60,492 nucleotides of DNA from contig JBFJVZ010000001.1 of NCBI GenBank assembly GCA_041623895.1, forward strand, positions 1 to 60,492, written 5' to 3'. The notes under the pieces were generated by a model, which was given only the letters and a program-made list of their open reading frames with translations, had not been told where the DNA came from and did no database searches. This document shows positions 42,401-51,341 of this stretch, in pieces (position 1 is the first letter of the stretch; every line of letters begins with the position of its first letter). A program made the position numbers and the translations under genes. This DNA is from JBFJVZ01 sp041623895 (GTDB lineage Bacteria; Planctomycetota; Planctomycetia; Pirellulales; Pirellulaceae).

Positions 42401-43396
42401 ATGAGAATCTCAAACACAACTTCCGTCGCTCGAATTCCGCTGTCTTCCGTTTTCGCGATGTTGTTGGCAGTTTCTCCGCTCCTCGCCTGCCAGGTGCCCG
42501 TGTTTCGCTACGCGCTGGAGCGTTGGCCCGCAGATCGCTACGAATTAGTCATCTTGCATAACGGGCCGCTAGACGAATCCGATCAAGCTCGGTTGACCAC
42601 GCTTCGCAAATCCAACGCCGTGGGGAACTTTGAGGTCCGTGCCGTCGATGTCGCCAATTCCGCTGACGACTTGTTGTCGAGTGTCTGGCAGGAGCATGGC
42701 AAGAGCGGTAAGCCGATCATCACAATTATGTACCCCCGCAATGCTCGGGAAGTTCCTGACCACCTGGTCGGGACACTACCGCTGACCGACAAGTCGATCA
42801 AGTCGATCATCGATTCTCCCGTTCGACAAAAGATCGCCAAAGAATTGATTCAGGGTGAATCAGCGGTCTGGATTTACGTGCCCAGCGGAAATGCGAAAGA
42901 CGACGAAGTGGCACAAGCAATGCTGAACGAACAAGTCCTGCTGAACGAGAAACAGTTGAAACTGCCGCCGCAGGAAGAAATAGAATCGGACGAGGCGTTC
43001 TTGGCGGAGAACGAAATTGAATTGCGACTCGGTTTCTCGATCGTGACGCTCAATCGAGATGACCCTCAGGAACAATTTATGCTCAAGATGCTGTTGGCCA
43101 GCGAGCCTGATTTGGAAGAGCTTGAACAGCCGATGGCGTTCCCCGTGTTGGGCCGCGGGCGCGTGCTGTATGCATTGGTCGGCAAGGGAATCGCTCCTGA
43201 AACCATCGGGATCGCATCGCGGTTTATCGTCGGGCCTTGCTCGTGTCAGGTGAAAGAACAGAATCCTGGATTCGATTTGTTGATGTCGTTCGACTGGGAT
43301 GAAAAGATTGCCGGGTCGACGATTTCCGATCCGTTACCGGAAACGACGGGCAAACCCGTTTTGTTAAGCATCCCGCCGGGTAAGGACAAGCGGTAA
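42401..43396 (+). CDS. Hypothetical exported protein with a lipoprotein-like signal
   Basis: The 331-residue protein has an N-terminal signal sequence ending LLAC, probably a lipoprotein or cleaved signal (VFAMLLAVSPLLAC). The mature start CQVPVFRYALERWPADRYE is of a kind I associate with planctomycete hypothetical proteins. The ATG at 42401 has AGAAGGA about nine bases upstream, a good Shine-Dalgarno, and so is preferred to the longer frame beginning at 42074. A section near residues 180-200 is acidic. No known domain. It stands alone between a minus-strand membrane gene and fabH. Confidence 0.8.
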   Translation: MRISNTTSVARIPLSSVFAMLLAVSPLLACQVPVFRYALERWPADRYELVILHNGPLDESDQARLTTLRKSNAVGNFEVRAVDVANSADDLLSSVWQEHGKSGKPIITIMYPRNAREVPDHLVGTLPLTDKSIKSIIDSPVRQKIAKELIQGESAVWIYVPSGNAKDDEVAQAMLNEQVLLNEKQLKLPPQEEIESDEAFLAENEIELRLGFSIVTLNRDDPQEQFMLKMLLASEPDLEELEQPMAFPVLGRGRVLYALVGKGIAPETIGIASRFIVGPCSCQVKEQNPGFDLLMSFDWDEKIAGSTISDPLPETTGKPVLLSIPPGKDKR

Positions 43397-43411
43397 CGAA
43401 TGCTTACCGAT

Positions 43412-44518
43412 TCACCACCGCAACAGAGCGGTACCCCAGGCCAGACCTGAGCCAAATCCGCACAGCAACAGATGGTCGCCGCGCTTCACCAATCCGGCTT
43501 GGACCGCTTCGTCCAATGCTAAGGGGATACTTGCCGCGGAAGTATTTCCGAAACGGTCCAGATTGACGAACACTTTCTTGGGATCGACGTGCAAGTCGGA
43601 GACCGCAGAGTCGATGATCCGCTGGTTGGCTTGGTGCAAGATAATCAGGTCAAGCTGGTCGGCTGAGAGTCCCGCGTCGGCGAGCACATCTTTGGCACTT
43701 TCATCAAAGACGCGGACCGCCCACTTGAATACATTGCGGCCGTCCATCACCAGGTATTGACCACCGTTGGCGATCGCTTCGGCACTCATCATCTGACGTG
43801 TCCCACCTGCGGGGATGCACAACATCTCGCCGCCACATCCTTCGGAACCTAGTTGATACGACAGGATACCGCCCTCACCTTGAGCTGTTTCCGGGGCCAA
43901 CAGTGCCGCGCCGGCGGCATCCCCAAACAGCGGATATGTTTTCTTGTCATCCGGGTTGATGGTGCCGCTCATGATGTCCGCGCCGACAACCAGCGCGCAC
44001 CGGGAATTGCCCGTAGCGACAAACTGTGCCGCCGTCGTCAGTGCGTACATAAACCCCGCGCAGGCAGCATTGATATCCATTGCTGGGGCGACCGCACCCA
44101 GGCGACGCTGTAAATGACATGCCGTCGAAGGTGTCGGATGATCGGGGGTCATGGTGGCAACGATGATCAAATCGATCTGATCAACGGAAACGTTGGCCTC
44201 GGCCAGGCACTTCACGGACGCCTCGAAGCACAAATCGCTAGTCGCTTGATCAGCGGCGGCGCGTCGACGCTCGCGAATTCCGGTGCGTCTGATGATCCAT
44301 TCGCTATCACAACCCAGTGCCGCCAAATCTTCGTTGGTGACAATCTGTTCGGGGACGTACGAACCAGTAGCGACGACACGAACACCGGAGACTTTTCCCA
44401 TGCGAGCCCGTGTGCCCAGCGAAATCTCGGGATTCGTTTGCACGATGGCCTCTGGCGAAGGTCCGGTCGCTGCGTTGGCTGCATTTGCGACGGAAGTCGA
44501 CTCTGGCGATTCGGTCAT
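43412..44518 (-). CDS. fabH: Beta-ketoacyl-ACP synthase III (FabH)
   Basis: The 368-residue enzyme begins fatty acid elongation by joining acetyl-CoA (or another acyl-CoA) to malonyl-ACP. The triad is intact: Cys153 in NAACAGFMYAL, His in ILHQANQRI and Asn in RFGNTSAASIP; the end LLLCGFGSGLAWG is typical. The annotated ATG adds about 39 residues; an in-frame ATG at 44401 (MGKVSGVRVVATGSYVPE) fits normal FabH length better, so either start may be used. It is divergent from the signal peptidase gene with a 94-base shared promoter region. A divergent paralogue is at 13234-14244. Confidence 0.93.
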   Translation of the reverse strand: MTESPESTSVANAANAATGPSPEAIVQTNPEISLGTRARMGKVSGVRVVATGSYVPEQIVTNEDLAALGCDSEWIIRRTGIRERRRAAADQATSDLCFEASVKCLAEANVSVDQIDLIIVATMTPDHPTPSTACHLQRRLGAVAPAMDINAACAGFMYALTTAAQFVATGNSRCALVVGADIMSGTINPDDKKTYPLFGDAAGAALLAPETAQGEGGILSYQLGSEGCGGEMLCIPAGGTRQMMSAEAIANGGQYLVMDGRNVFKWAVRVFDESAKDVLADAGLSADQLDLIILHQANQRIIDSAVSDLHVDPKKVFVNLDRFGNTSAASIPLALDEAVQAGLVKRGDHLLLCGFGSGLAWGTALLRW

Positions 44519-44612
44519 ACTTACAGGAAGCGTTATGATGAAGTGTTGGGGTCGGCCTAGACCCGAGCTGGACTGAATATTCCGATCATCAGTCTCCGCA
44601 GAGAGTATACCT

Positions 44613-45875
44613 TTGGACCGCCATTCGCGTTACCCGAAAATCGAAGGCAACGAATCCGTGTATCGGCGCCTCTGGAAGGTGAATTCGCAAGGTTTTTTGT
44701 GGGGTTTCGCAGTACTGCTTCTGATCCTGACCGCAACATGGGTTGGCTGGTCACGAGGTTACCAATCCGCCATCAACCCTTTCTGGCAAGCGGTTGACTC
44801 GAACGCGGCAAGACAATCGTACCGCGTTACGGGCAGCTCGATGGTGCCCACGCTTTACGGTCCATCGCTGCAAATGAAATGTCCAGGTTGTGGCCAGCGG
44901 TTCTTGTTTGATCCGCAAAGTCTTACCCGTACCGGTGAAGCCTTGATCTGCGCGCTGTGCGGACACCGTCAAAGCATGACCGATGTTAGTGCCCAGCCCG
45001 AATTATCCAGTTACGCAGGCGATATCGTGGAAGTCATCGAATCGGACGCTGAGTTCGCAATCGGTCAGCTCGTCGCGATTCGCTGGGACGGCAGAATTCG
45101 CATCAAGCGGATTGCGGCAGTGGCAGGTGACGAACTTGGCAGCGGCGGCGGGCGACTCGTAGTCAACGGACAACGGCTCGAAGATCTTCTGGCTGGCACC
45201 ACCGGCGTGACACCACCACGCCGTCTTATTGTCGACGATGATTCCATCAGGGAGCAATCCCGTTGGTACTCACGTCCAGGTGCAGGACATTGGCAGCGCG
45301 ACCAACAGCGCCGCTGGTACATCAACCGGAATTCAGTTTCGCCATGGCTGGTTTACCACCATCGGAACGTTCACAACCATCACCGGGCCTCGGGCGTATT
45401 GGATGACTATCAATACAACGCTGCCGTAGCCCGGCAACTGCTGGACGTTGATCGGTTGTCAATTTCCGGTACCTTTCAAACCGAGTATCCGGTAATGCTG
45501 CGAGTTGCTTTCTGGTCGCATGAGGGAGCTGTCGTGGCCGAGTCGAGCGTGAATCAGAGCGGCCCGTTTCAAATCAGTTTCTACGATGGTGTAGCCGGTG
45601 ATGATCTGCCGGTCACCAAAGAGGCACCCGTTGCCATCCGCGTCAGCGGTGGACCGACAACACTGACTGCGCTGCGTGTCAGTCGCGCCGTGGAGTATCG
45701 GCTTGGCGATGATGACGGGCAATCGCAATACCCGATACGGATTCCCCAGGGGCACTACTATGTCGTCGGTGACAACGTTCCTTTTTCGATCGACAGTCGT
45801 TCGTTTGGACCGATAGAGGCCGCAAATATCTTGGGGCGAGTCCAGATTGTCGAAGCAATCGGAAATGAGTTCTAG
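44613..45875 (+). CDS. lepB: Signal peptidase I (S26) with zinc-ribbon and large insert
   Basis: The 420-residue membrane protease cleaves signal peptides from exported proteins. It has a membrane helix (residues about 29-45), the catalytic Ser76 in TGSSMVPTL, catalytic Lys165 in IRIKRIAAVAGD and a terminal GDN-x-x-x-S-x-DSR-x-FG box near 385-400. Two features are unusual: a pair of CxxC motifs (C90/C93, C113/C116) forming a likely zinc ribbon between the Ser and Lys boxes, and about 200 extra residues between the Lys and the terminal box. The start is a TTG; GTG at 44658 is an alternative. Normal bacterial SPase I has 200-320 residues. The gene is divergent from fabH. Confidence 0.88.
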   Translation: MDRHSRYPKIEGNESVYRRLWKVNSQGFLWGFAVLLLILTATWVGWSRGYQSAINPFWQAVDSNAARQSYRVTGSSMVPTLYGPSLQMKCPGCGQRFLFDPQSLTRTGEALICALCGHRQSMTDVSAQPELSSYAGDIVEVIESDAEFAIGQLVAIRWDGRIRIKRIAAVAGDELGSGGGRLVVNGQRLEDLLAGTTGVTPPRRLIVDDDSIREQSRWYSRPGAGHWQRDQQRRWYINRNSVSPWLVYHHRNVHNHHRASGVLDDYQYNAAVARQLLDVDRLSISGTFQTEYPVMLRVAFWSHEGAVVAESSVNQSGPFQISFYDGVAGDDLPVTKEAPVAIRVSGGPTTLTALRVSRAVEYRLGDDDGQSQYPIRIPQGHYYVVGDNVPFSIDSRSFGPIEAANILGRVQIVEAIGNEF

Positions 45876-45903
45876 TTAAGCCAATCGATGGCTGCCAGGC
45901 TAT

Positions 45904-47178
45904 CTAATCTGGGATCCGTTCCAGCCGCACCAGATCGTCGAACGATTCCCGCTGGCGAACCAATTTTGCTTCGCCGTTTTCGATCAGAACTTCGGCAGCG
46001 CGCAACTTGCTGTTGTAGTTGCTGGACATCACAAATCCATACGCGCCGGCATTTTCCAAAATGATGAAGTCGCCGACCCTTGCCGATGGAAGTCGGCGGC
46101 TATCGACGAATCCGCCTTCACGCTGGGTAAAGATGTCGCCCGATTCGCAAAGTGGTCCGCCAATCACGACGCTGGCCTGCTCGCGCTGGGCAGCATCACC
46201 GTCGGCCCCACAAACCGAAATCGGATGATACGCGCCGTACATCACGGGCCGTGCCAAATCGTTAAAACCTGCATCGACAAGCACGAATGAGTTCTCGCCA
46301 ACACGCTTGACACTGCGGACTTCGGCAATCAGGTAACCACTCTCTGCTGTCAGAAAACGCCCCGGTTCGATCTCCAACGAAACGCGATGCCCAAACGTAT
46401 CGCTGAGGCGATTGCGGGTGGCGTCCCAAAGCTGAAAATACTTCTCAAGATCGACGTAAGCTTCGTCATCCTTGTAAGGCACCGGCAAGCCGCCTCCGGC
46501 ACTGATCGTACGAATGGTGGGACCTACTTCTTCGGCAACGCGCCGCATCGAGTCACAGACTTTACTCAGATGCTCCAGATCGGTGCCGGAGCCGATGTGC
46601 ATGTGCAGTCCCGTGATCGTCACGTCGTGCTCTTCAGCGCGGCGCAAGCATTCGCCGATCTGCGTGTGCCAGATACCATGCTTGCTGTGGTCGCCTCCGG
46701 TATTCGTCTTTTGACTATGGCCGTGGCCAAAGCCGGGGTTGATGCGGAGCGTCAGCGGAACCCCCGGCCGCCGCTCGCCAAGTTGGCTGATCATGTCGGG
46801 CGAGCCACAATTGACGTGAAGCCCAAGTTGATCAACTAAATCCAAAGACTCTCGGTCGAAAATGTCGGCCGTGTAGACAATCTGATGTGACTGGGGATCA
46901 GCCGAGTATCCAACTGCAAGGGCGCGACGCACCTCGCCGGCACTGACGGCATCGACCAAGACTCCCTTGCGCCGTATGCGATCCAGAATCGCTAAATTGC
47001 TATTTGCTTTCTGGGCGTAACGGATCACGTCAAAAGCCGCCAGATCAGCGATTCGTTGGTCGATCACCGTCTGATCGTAAACATACAAGGGAGTGCCGAA
47101 CTTGGCCGCCAAGTCAATGACGGGGTGTCCGGCGATTTCCGATCGGGCAGTGCTGAAAGTAGGCAACGTAAGCGTCAT
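45904..47178 (-). CDS. lysA: Diaminopimelate decarboxylase
   Basis: The 424-residue PLP enzyme converts meso-diaminopimelate to lysine. The PLP lysine is Lys57 in RYAQKANSN. Other landmarks are HIGSG, GGGLPVPY, EPGR and GPLCESGD with the active-site Cys of the other subunit. The start ATG at 47178 follows a 20-base direct repeat that also duplicates a start-like codon. The gene's stop lies 29 bases beyond that of the convergent signal peptidase gene. No other lysine genes are in the window. Confidence 0.95.
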   Translation of the reverse strand: MTLTLPTFSTARSEIAGHPVIDLAAKFGTPLYVYDQTVIDQRIADLAAFDVIRYAQKANSNLAILDRIRRKGVLVDAVSAGEVRRALAVGYSADPQSHQIVYTADIFDRESLDLVDQLGLHVNCGSPDMISQLGERRPGVPLTLRINPGFGHGHSQKTNTGGDHSKHGIWHTQIGECLRRAEEHDVTITGLHMHIGSGTDLEHLSKVCDSMRRVAEEVGPTIRTISAGGGLPVPYKDDEAYVDLEKYFQLWDATRNRLSDTFGHRVSLEIEPGRFLTAESGYLIAEVRSVKRVGENSFVLVDAGFNDLARPVMYGAYHPISVCGADGDAAQREQASVVIGGPLCESGDIFTQREGGFVDSRRLPSARVGDFIILENAGAYGFVMSSNYNSKLRAAEVLIENGEAKLVRQRESFDDLVRLERIPD

Positions 47179-47208
47179 CTGGGGTGATTAAGCGTCAACT
47201 GGGGTGGC
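47169..47208. repeat. 20-bp direct repeat at the lysA start
   Basis: Two adjacent copies (TAAGCGTCATCTGGGGTGAT and TAAGCGTCAACTGGGGTGGC on the plus strand) match at 17 of 20 positions. On the minus strand each contains CCCAG then ATGACGCTTA or TTGACGCTTA. The TTG copy opens a seven-codon frame that ends in a TGA overlapping the lysA ATG. Confidence 0.75.
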
Positions 47209-47484
47209 AGAAACGGTACTTGCGGCAGAGAGGGGCGAAACAAACGACTCCATCTCCATTGTGCCGCCCTTTCCGGCAGCTGTGAAGGATTCTGACGAGG
47301 CAAATAGATTGCTTCTCAAGCCGGACACTCTCCTGGGCCTGGCAAGAAGGTGCCGGGCTATGTCCTGGCCTACAAGCGCTACAAGGCAACGAGACAAAAA
47401 CGGGCGCCAACGCATCCTGCGTTGACGCCCAACGAAGTCAGACTAGCTAGCTAGATCTAGCTAACCGCAACAGCTCCAGAGAGT
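47179..47484. other. Intergenic region between lysA and the ribbon-helix-helix gene
   Basis: No gene. It holds half of the direct repeat at the lysA start, the terminator at 47394-47430, and a CTAG-rich palindrome TAGCTAGATCTAGCTA at 47448-47463. Confidence 0.6.
47394..47430 (-). terminator. Rho-independent terminator of the ribbon-helix-helix gene
   Basis: On the minus strand, GGGCGTCAACGCA (47430-47418) pairs with TGCGTTGGCGCCC (47414-47402) around a three-base loop with one mismatch, followed by GTTTTTG. It lies 55 bases after the stop of the gene at 47485-48114. Confidence 0.75.
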
Positions 47485-48114
47485 TTACATCAATCCACCT
47501 GAACGGGTGTCGCTAAAACGATTTCCGGTGGGCAGGGATGACGCTTGCGGCTGCGTCGAATCTGGTTGTCCATCACCGCCTTTCCGAGGTCCCTGGGGAC
47601 CCGGTCGACGACCGCGACGACGGCCTTGTTGGACCGGAACGAACCGAGACTCGATACGCTGAAGCAGCTTGCTGATGCACAGCTTGTTGATGCTTAATTT
47701 CATGTCGTCCGCTTCGATCCGGAGCGCATCATGGAGGCTTTTCGGCAATCGGATCGTGATCATCCGCTCGGGTTCGGCTGAATCCCCTTTGGACGAATCC
47801 TGACTTCTTACCGCCGCGATCATTTCCTGCAGCTCGGCGAACTCCGGTGTCGTCTCAAAGTACCGCATTTCGTCGCTATCGCCAAAAAGCTGGCGAACAA
47901 TGCCATCCACTCCAAGCATTTCTCGGTAGAAAACGACCCAGTTGCCTGTCTTTGAAAAAGCTTCTTCGGCCAGGCGAAGCACCTCTCGAGGCCGCTGCTC
48001 GATGGGAAGTCCTTGCTTGATCGGAGACAGCTGAAGTCGTGGCGCGAGCTGCCCAGATTCCGGTACCGGGTCGCTGGCGTATCGAAGTGATGACGATGAA
48101 TCGGCTTGTGCCAT
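47485..48114 (-). CDS. Ribbon-helix-helix domain protein
   Basis: The 209-residue protein contains a segment RMITIRLPKSLHDALRIEAD (residues about 116-135) followed by KLSINKLCISKLL, the arrangement of an Arc/MetJ/HicB-type ribbon-helix-helix. The N-terminal 100 residues are unrecognised. The end is an Arg/Gly/Pro-rich basic tail (GRRRGRRPGPQGPRKGG). It is probably a DNA- or nucleic acid-binding regulator. No toxin partner is adjacent. A strong terminator follows. Confidence 0.75.
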   Translation of the reverse strand: MAQADSSSSLRYASDPVPESGQLAPRLQLSPIKQGLPIEQRPREVLRLAEEAFSKTGNWVVFYREMLGVDGIVRQLFGDSDEMRYFETTPEFAELQEMIAAVRSQDSSKGDSAEPERMITIRLPKSLHDALRIEADDMKLSINKLCISKLLQRIESRFVPVQQGRRRGRRPGPQGPRKGGDGQPDSTQPQASSLPTGNRFSDTRSGGLM

Positions 48115-48639
48115 GGGGAAATGTATCCTTCTATTTGAGTCCCGTGGGCGTTGTTTGGCCGATGCTTTTGGTCGGTCAAACGCTCGTGCCTAAGAGATGC
48201 TTTCAATGGGACTTACGCGGCCAATTGCAAGCATGCACGATTCTCAGGCACCCCTGCGCGATCCCTCACCAACCTTTGCTAGCAAACCTGATGCACGAAA
48301 AACAAGCAAGCCACCGCTGTGCACAAACCAGGTGTCCACTTGAATCACCTCTTCGTCAAGTGCTGGCAAATTGGAAGGAAACCCCGTTTTTTGCCGGACC
48401 AATTGATTTCAAAAGATTTTTGACTGCATCCCAGGGCTGGGTTGCCAGCAAACAGCAGCCGTGATCCCCACATCGGCCGGGCACCAATCTGACCAACAAT
48501 GACCGCGACTTCCACCAATGGAGGGGGTCGTCCCAGGTCCTGTGATGAAGTACTTGGTAACACCCAAAAATCAAGCGATGAGACACATCTTTTTATCGGA
48601 CGGACCGATGGGCTGGGGCTTACCTGAGAGGCCAGCTGG
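48115..48639. other. 525-base intergenic region without a recognisable gene
   Basis: Nothing on either strand resembles a protein or RNA gene. It should contain the promoter of the ribbon-helix-helix gene near 48120-48200. Confidence 0.5.
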
Positions 48640-49752
48640 CTACAAAGAACTTTCCATGGCTTCTGCGATCAATTCGACTGCGCGATCAACTTGATCACGA
48701 CTGGTCGTCCAGCCGACCGATATTTGGATCGTTCGGCTGATGTCCGAATCGCTGCAACCGATCGCCCGCAGCATTCGAGTCATTTCATCCGGGGGCTCGT
48801 CGGACTGTGCTGTCGCGATTGCTAGCTGACGAGCGGACTCCTGAATCGTGCTAGCATTGCATGGCAGTCGAAACGTTAGGGTGTTGGGTAACCGCGGCGA
48901 TTGATCACATAAGACAACGACATCCGGGTCGAAGACTCGCCGAAGTCCATCTGCGAATCGGTCGCGGAGTGCGGACAGATTGTCCGAAACATCGACCACA
49001 CATCGTGCCGCCAACGAAGCCGCCGCGCCCAGGCCGACGCAAGCCGGAACATTCTCAGCTCCCGGCCGCAAACCCATTTCACGCGGCTCACCATAGGCGA
49101 TCGGCGAGATCTCCAGGCCCCGGCGGATGAACAAACCCCCACTACCTTTCGGCCCGTAGAATTTGTGGCCGCTGACCGCCACCGTATCGGCTCTCAGTTG
49201 GCTCACATCTGCTGGGATCTTGCCAAAGATCTGGGTCGCATCGCAGTGAAGGGGCACCCCCCGATTGTGGGCAATATCGGCGACCTCGCGAACGGGCTGA
49301 AGGGTGCCGAGTACGGCGTTGGCGGCCTGCAGGCAGACCAATCGTGTGTCGTCACCAATCAGCAGCTCAACTTGGTCGGGATCCACCAAGCCGTCCCCAT
49401 CACATTCGACGGTATCCATCACCCACCCGGGGCCCAAATGCCGGACAGCTTCAACGACCGAATCATGTTCCAGAGTTGAGACGATCACACGGCCGCCGGG
49501 CTTTCCAGCCAGCAAACCGAGCACGGCCAGGTTGTTCGATTCGGTTCCGCCGCCGGTGAAAATGATTTCAAAAGGCTCACAGCCGAGCAGCGAAGCCAAT
49601 CCCTCGCGTGCACTTTCCAGGGCCTCGCTGACAAGTTGTGCGTGAGCGTGTTGTTGCCCGGGAAGCATGAAATGCTTCGACCAAAACGGTTCCATCGCCT
49701 CGAGAACCGACGGGGCCAAGGGCGTGGTTCGGTTGTAATCGAGATAAATCAA
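48640..49752 (-). CDS. Cysteine desulfurase-like aminotransferase lacking the catalytic Cys
   Basis: The 370-residue PLP-dependent NifS-like protein has the cofactor residues: His96 in TLEHDSV, Asp171 and Gln174 in HCDATQIFGK, and Lys197 in SGHKFYGPKGSG. The active-site loop, which in IscS/NifS reads like GSACSSGSLEPSHVL with the catalytic Cys, is replaced here by ATAQSDEPPDEMTRML (residues 313-328) without a Cys. The ANNETGT stretch is also altered (AANAVLGT). It therefore is unlikely to act as an ordinary desulfurase and may catalyse another reaction. No IscU or Isc genes are beside it. Confidence 0.88.
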   Translation of the reverse strand: MIYLDYNRTTPLAPSVLEAMEPFWSKHFMLPGQQHAHAQLVSEALESAREGLASLLGCEPFEIIFTGGGTESNNLAVLGLLAGKPGGRVIVSTLEHDSVVEAVRHLGPGWVMDTVECDGDGLVDPDQVELLIGDDTRLVCLQAANAVLGTLQPVREVADIAHNRGVPLHCDATQIFGKIPADVSQLRADTVAVSGHKFYGPKGSGGLFIRRGLEISPIAYGEPREMGLRPGAENVPACVGLGAAASLAARCVVDVSDNLSALRDRFADGLRRVFDPDVVVLCDQSPRLPNTLTFRLPCNASTIQESARQLAIATAQSDEPPDEMTRMLRAIGCSDSDISRTIQISVGWTTSRDQVDRAVELIAEAMESSL

Positions 49753-50126
49753 CGACCTTTTGAGTCCTGTCGGAATCCGTTTCGTCCGGAGCCGTTTTGC
49801 GAATAATGCGGAATGACTAACAGAGACTCAGTCAAATCTGAGAATCGTGATGACGACAGAGAGGGATTCGATCCCAGCAAACCACACAGGTTACTCGCTG
49901 ATTCCCCGTGAACCAAACCCGCTACACCCATATCAGGGGGTTAGCAAGGCATTTGATTCAAAGAGAATCCCCGTTGGAGAGGAAGTTGACCGGATTTGCA
50001 TGATTGCCGCGGTTTGGTGATAATTCTATTGTCTATCTTTTAGCTGGCGACGGCTCCCTTTAATCTCCCCTTGCGGGGCGTCAGTCATCAGCGCTCACCA
50101 AAATCTTATCTCGGAGCGCAAGCAAG
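49753..50126. other. Intergenic region upstream of the DUF1559 gene
   Basis: No gene. It has a tRNA T-arm-like sequence at 49862-49876 that is not part of a cloverleaf, and a possible promoter at 50004-50032. A short GC hairpin (CCCC/GGGG) lies near 50065-50080. Confidence 0.5.
50004..50032 (+). promoter_or_regulatory. Possible promoter of the DUF1559 gene
   Basis: TTGCCG at 50004-50009 and TATTGT at 50027-50032 are 17 bases apart; each matches the sigma-70 consensus at four of six positions. Position about 95 bases before the ATG is plausible. Confidence 0.35.
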
Positions 50127-51341
50127 ATGAAACGAACACGCGGCGGTTTTACTCTCGTTGAATTGTTGGTGGTGATAGCCATCATCGGAATCCTGGTTGG
50201 TCTCTTGCTTCCCGCGCTGGGCGCGGTACGCGAGCGAATGCGTAGCGCTGATTGCAGTAATCGCGTCCGTCAACTGGCTCTGGCAGCGATTCAGCATGAG
50301 ACACAGAAGGGACATCTTCCCGGCTACGTGAGAAGCTATGGTGTATTTGCAGGCGGTGCGGATCCGACTGACCCGCAGAATTTTAGTAACAACGTACCCC
50401 GGCACGTGAAAGTTGGTGGTTTTGGCGTAGCCTTGCTGCCATTCGTGGATGCACAGGGAACATTTGAGCATTGGTCTCAAGATCGCTACCCGATCCTTTC
50501 GGACGGATCCGGCGACCTAAGAGCGACAGCCCGACTGTCGGGCAACGGTTTTCACCCACTGGCCGCCGCCAACCTGGCCATCTTCCGTTGTCCGAGCAAT
50601 CCGGCTGAGTATGGTTCAAACGGTAATAACAGTTACGTCTCTAACAACGGCATGTCTCACCTGCGTGGAGGCAGCCAAATCATCAATTTTGGTGCCGCGG
50701 AGTCGCGTGAAAACGGAGTCTTCAATACCAAATATGTCGGCCTGATCCCAAACCCTGACCCCAGCCCCGACTGTGGCCGTACGGTTGGGCCCGATTTGAC
50801 GCTGGACGATATCATGGATGGAAAATCAAGCACGATGACGTTTGGTGAGAACGTCCAGGCAGCGCCCTGGCACCGCCCAGGATTCTTGAACGGAGCCGAC
50901 TTGGTGGTAGCCGCCGGCGTTGAGGACATCGTAACGTCACATGCCTTGATGCTAAGCAAGTTCAGCAACGGGATGGTTTGGCATTTCGAGGACGCCGATA
51001 CAGGACAGTCTCATATCAGCGTTTTGCCTGCCGATCCGAACTGCAACATTCCGACGATTCAAGCTGGCGCCCTCGATCCGGAGCACAAGATAAACGGAGC
51101 AGCGCGGTTCGGACCGAGCGGAATTTTCACTCGTGAAATATCTCCAGCCAGCGCGCCTGATCTGGCTCGTCCATCCTCGGCTCATGTCGCTGGCTTCAAT
51201 GCCGGCTTTGCCGACGGTGCAACCCGATTCATCTCGGATACGATTGACTACCGTGCCTACCAAGCGATGCTAACGCCACGCGGCAAGAACAGTAGCGTGC
51301 CGTTCGCAGAATTCGTGTTGACGGACGAAATCGAACAGTAA
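50127..51341 (+). CDS. DUF1559 protein with prepilin-type N-terminal signal
   Basis: The 404-residue protein starts with a type IV prepilin-like leader, RTRGGFTLVELLVVIAIIG, where cleavage is expected before Phe8 and the hydrophobic helix runs to residue 31. The DUF1559 domain follows, with the C-terminal H-x9-DG motif HVAGFNAGFADG near residues 352-363. Such proteins occur in large numbers in planctomycetes and are thought to be surface or pseudopilus-like proteins; their function is not settled. It is monocistronic: a possible promoter lies upstream and a clear terminator follows 34 bases after the stop. Confidence 0.95.
   Translation: MKRTRGGFTLVELLVVIAIIGILVGLLLPALGAVRERMRSADCSNRVRQLALAAIQHETQKGHLPGYVRSYGVFAGGADPTDPQNFSNNVPRHVKVGGFGVALLPFVDAQGTFEHWSQDRYPILSDGSGDLRATARLSGNGFHPLAAANLAIFRCPSNPAEYGSNGNNSYVSNNGMSHLRGGSQIINFGAAESRENGVFNTKYVGLIPNPDPSPDCGRTVGPDLTLDDIMDGKSSTMTFGENVQAAPWHRPGFLNGADLVVAAGVEDIVTSHALMLSKFSNGMVWHFEDADTGQSHISVLPADPNCNIPTIQAGALDPEHKINGAARFGPSGIFTREISPASAPDLARPSSAHVAGFNAGFADGATRFISDTIDYRAYQAMLTPRGKNSSVPFAEFVLTDEIEQ

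Noticed and set aside
49862..49876. tRNA-like T arm (GGGATTCGATCCC) with a nearby anticodon-like hairpin CTCAG/CTGAG
   Set aside because: The acceptor arms cannot pair and the D arm is missing, so no cloverleaf forms.
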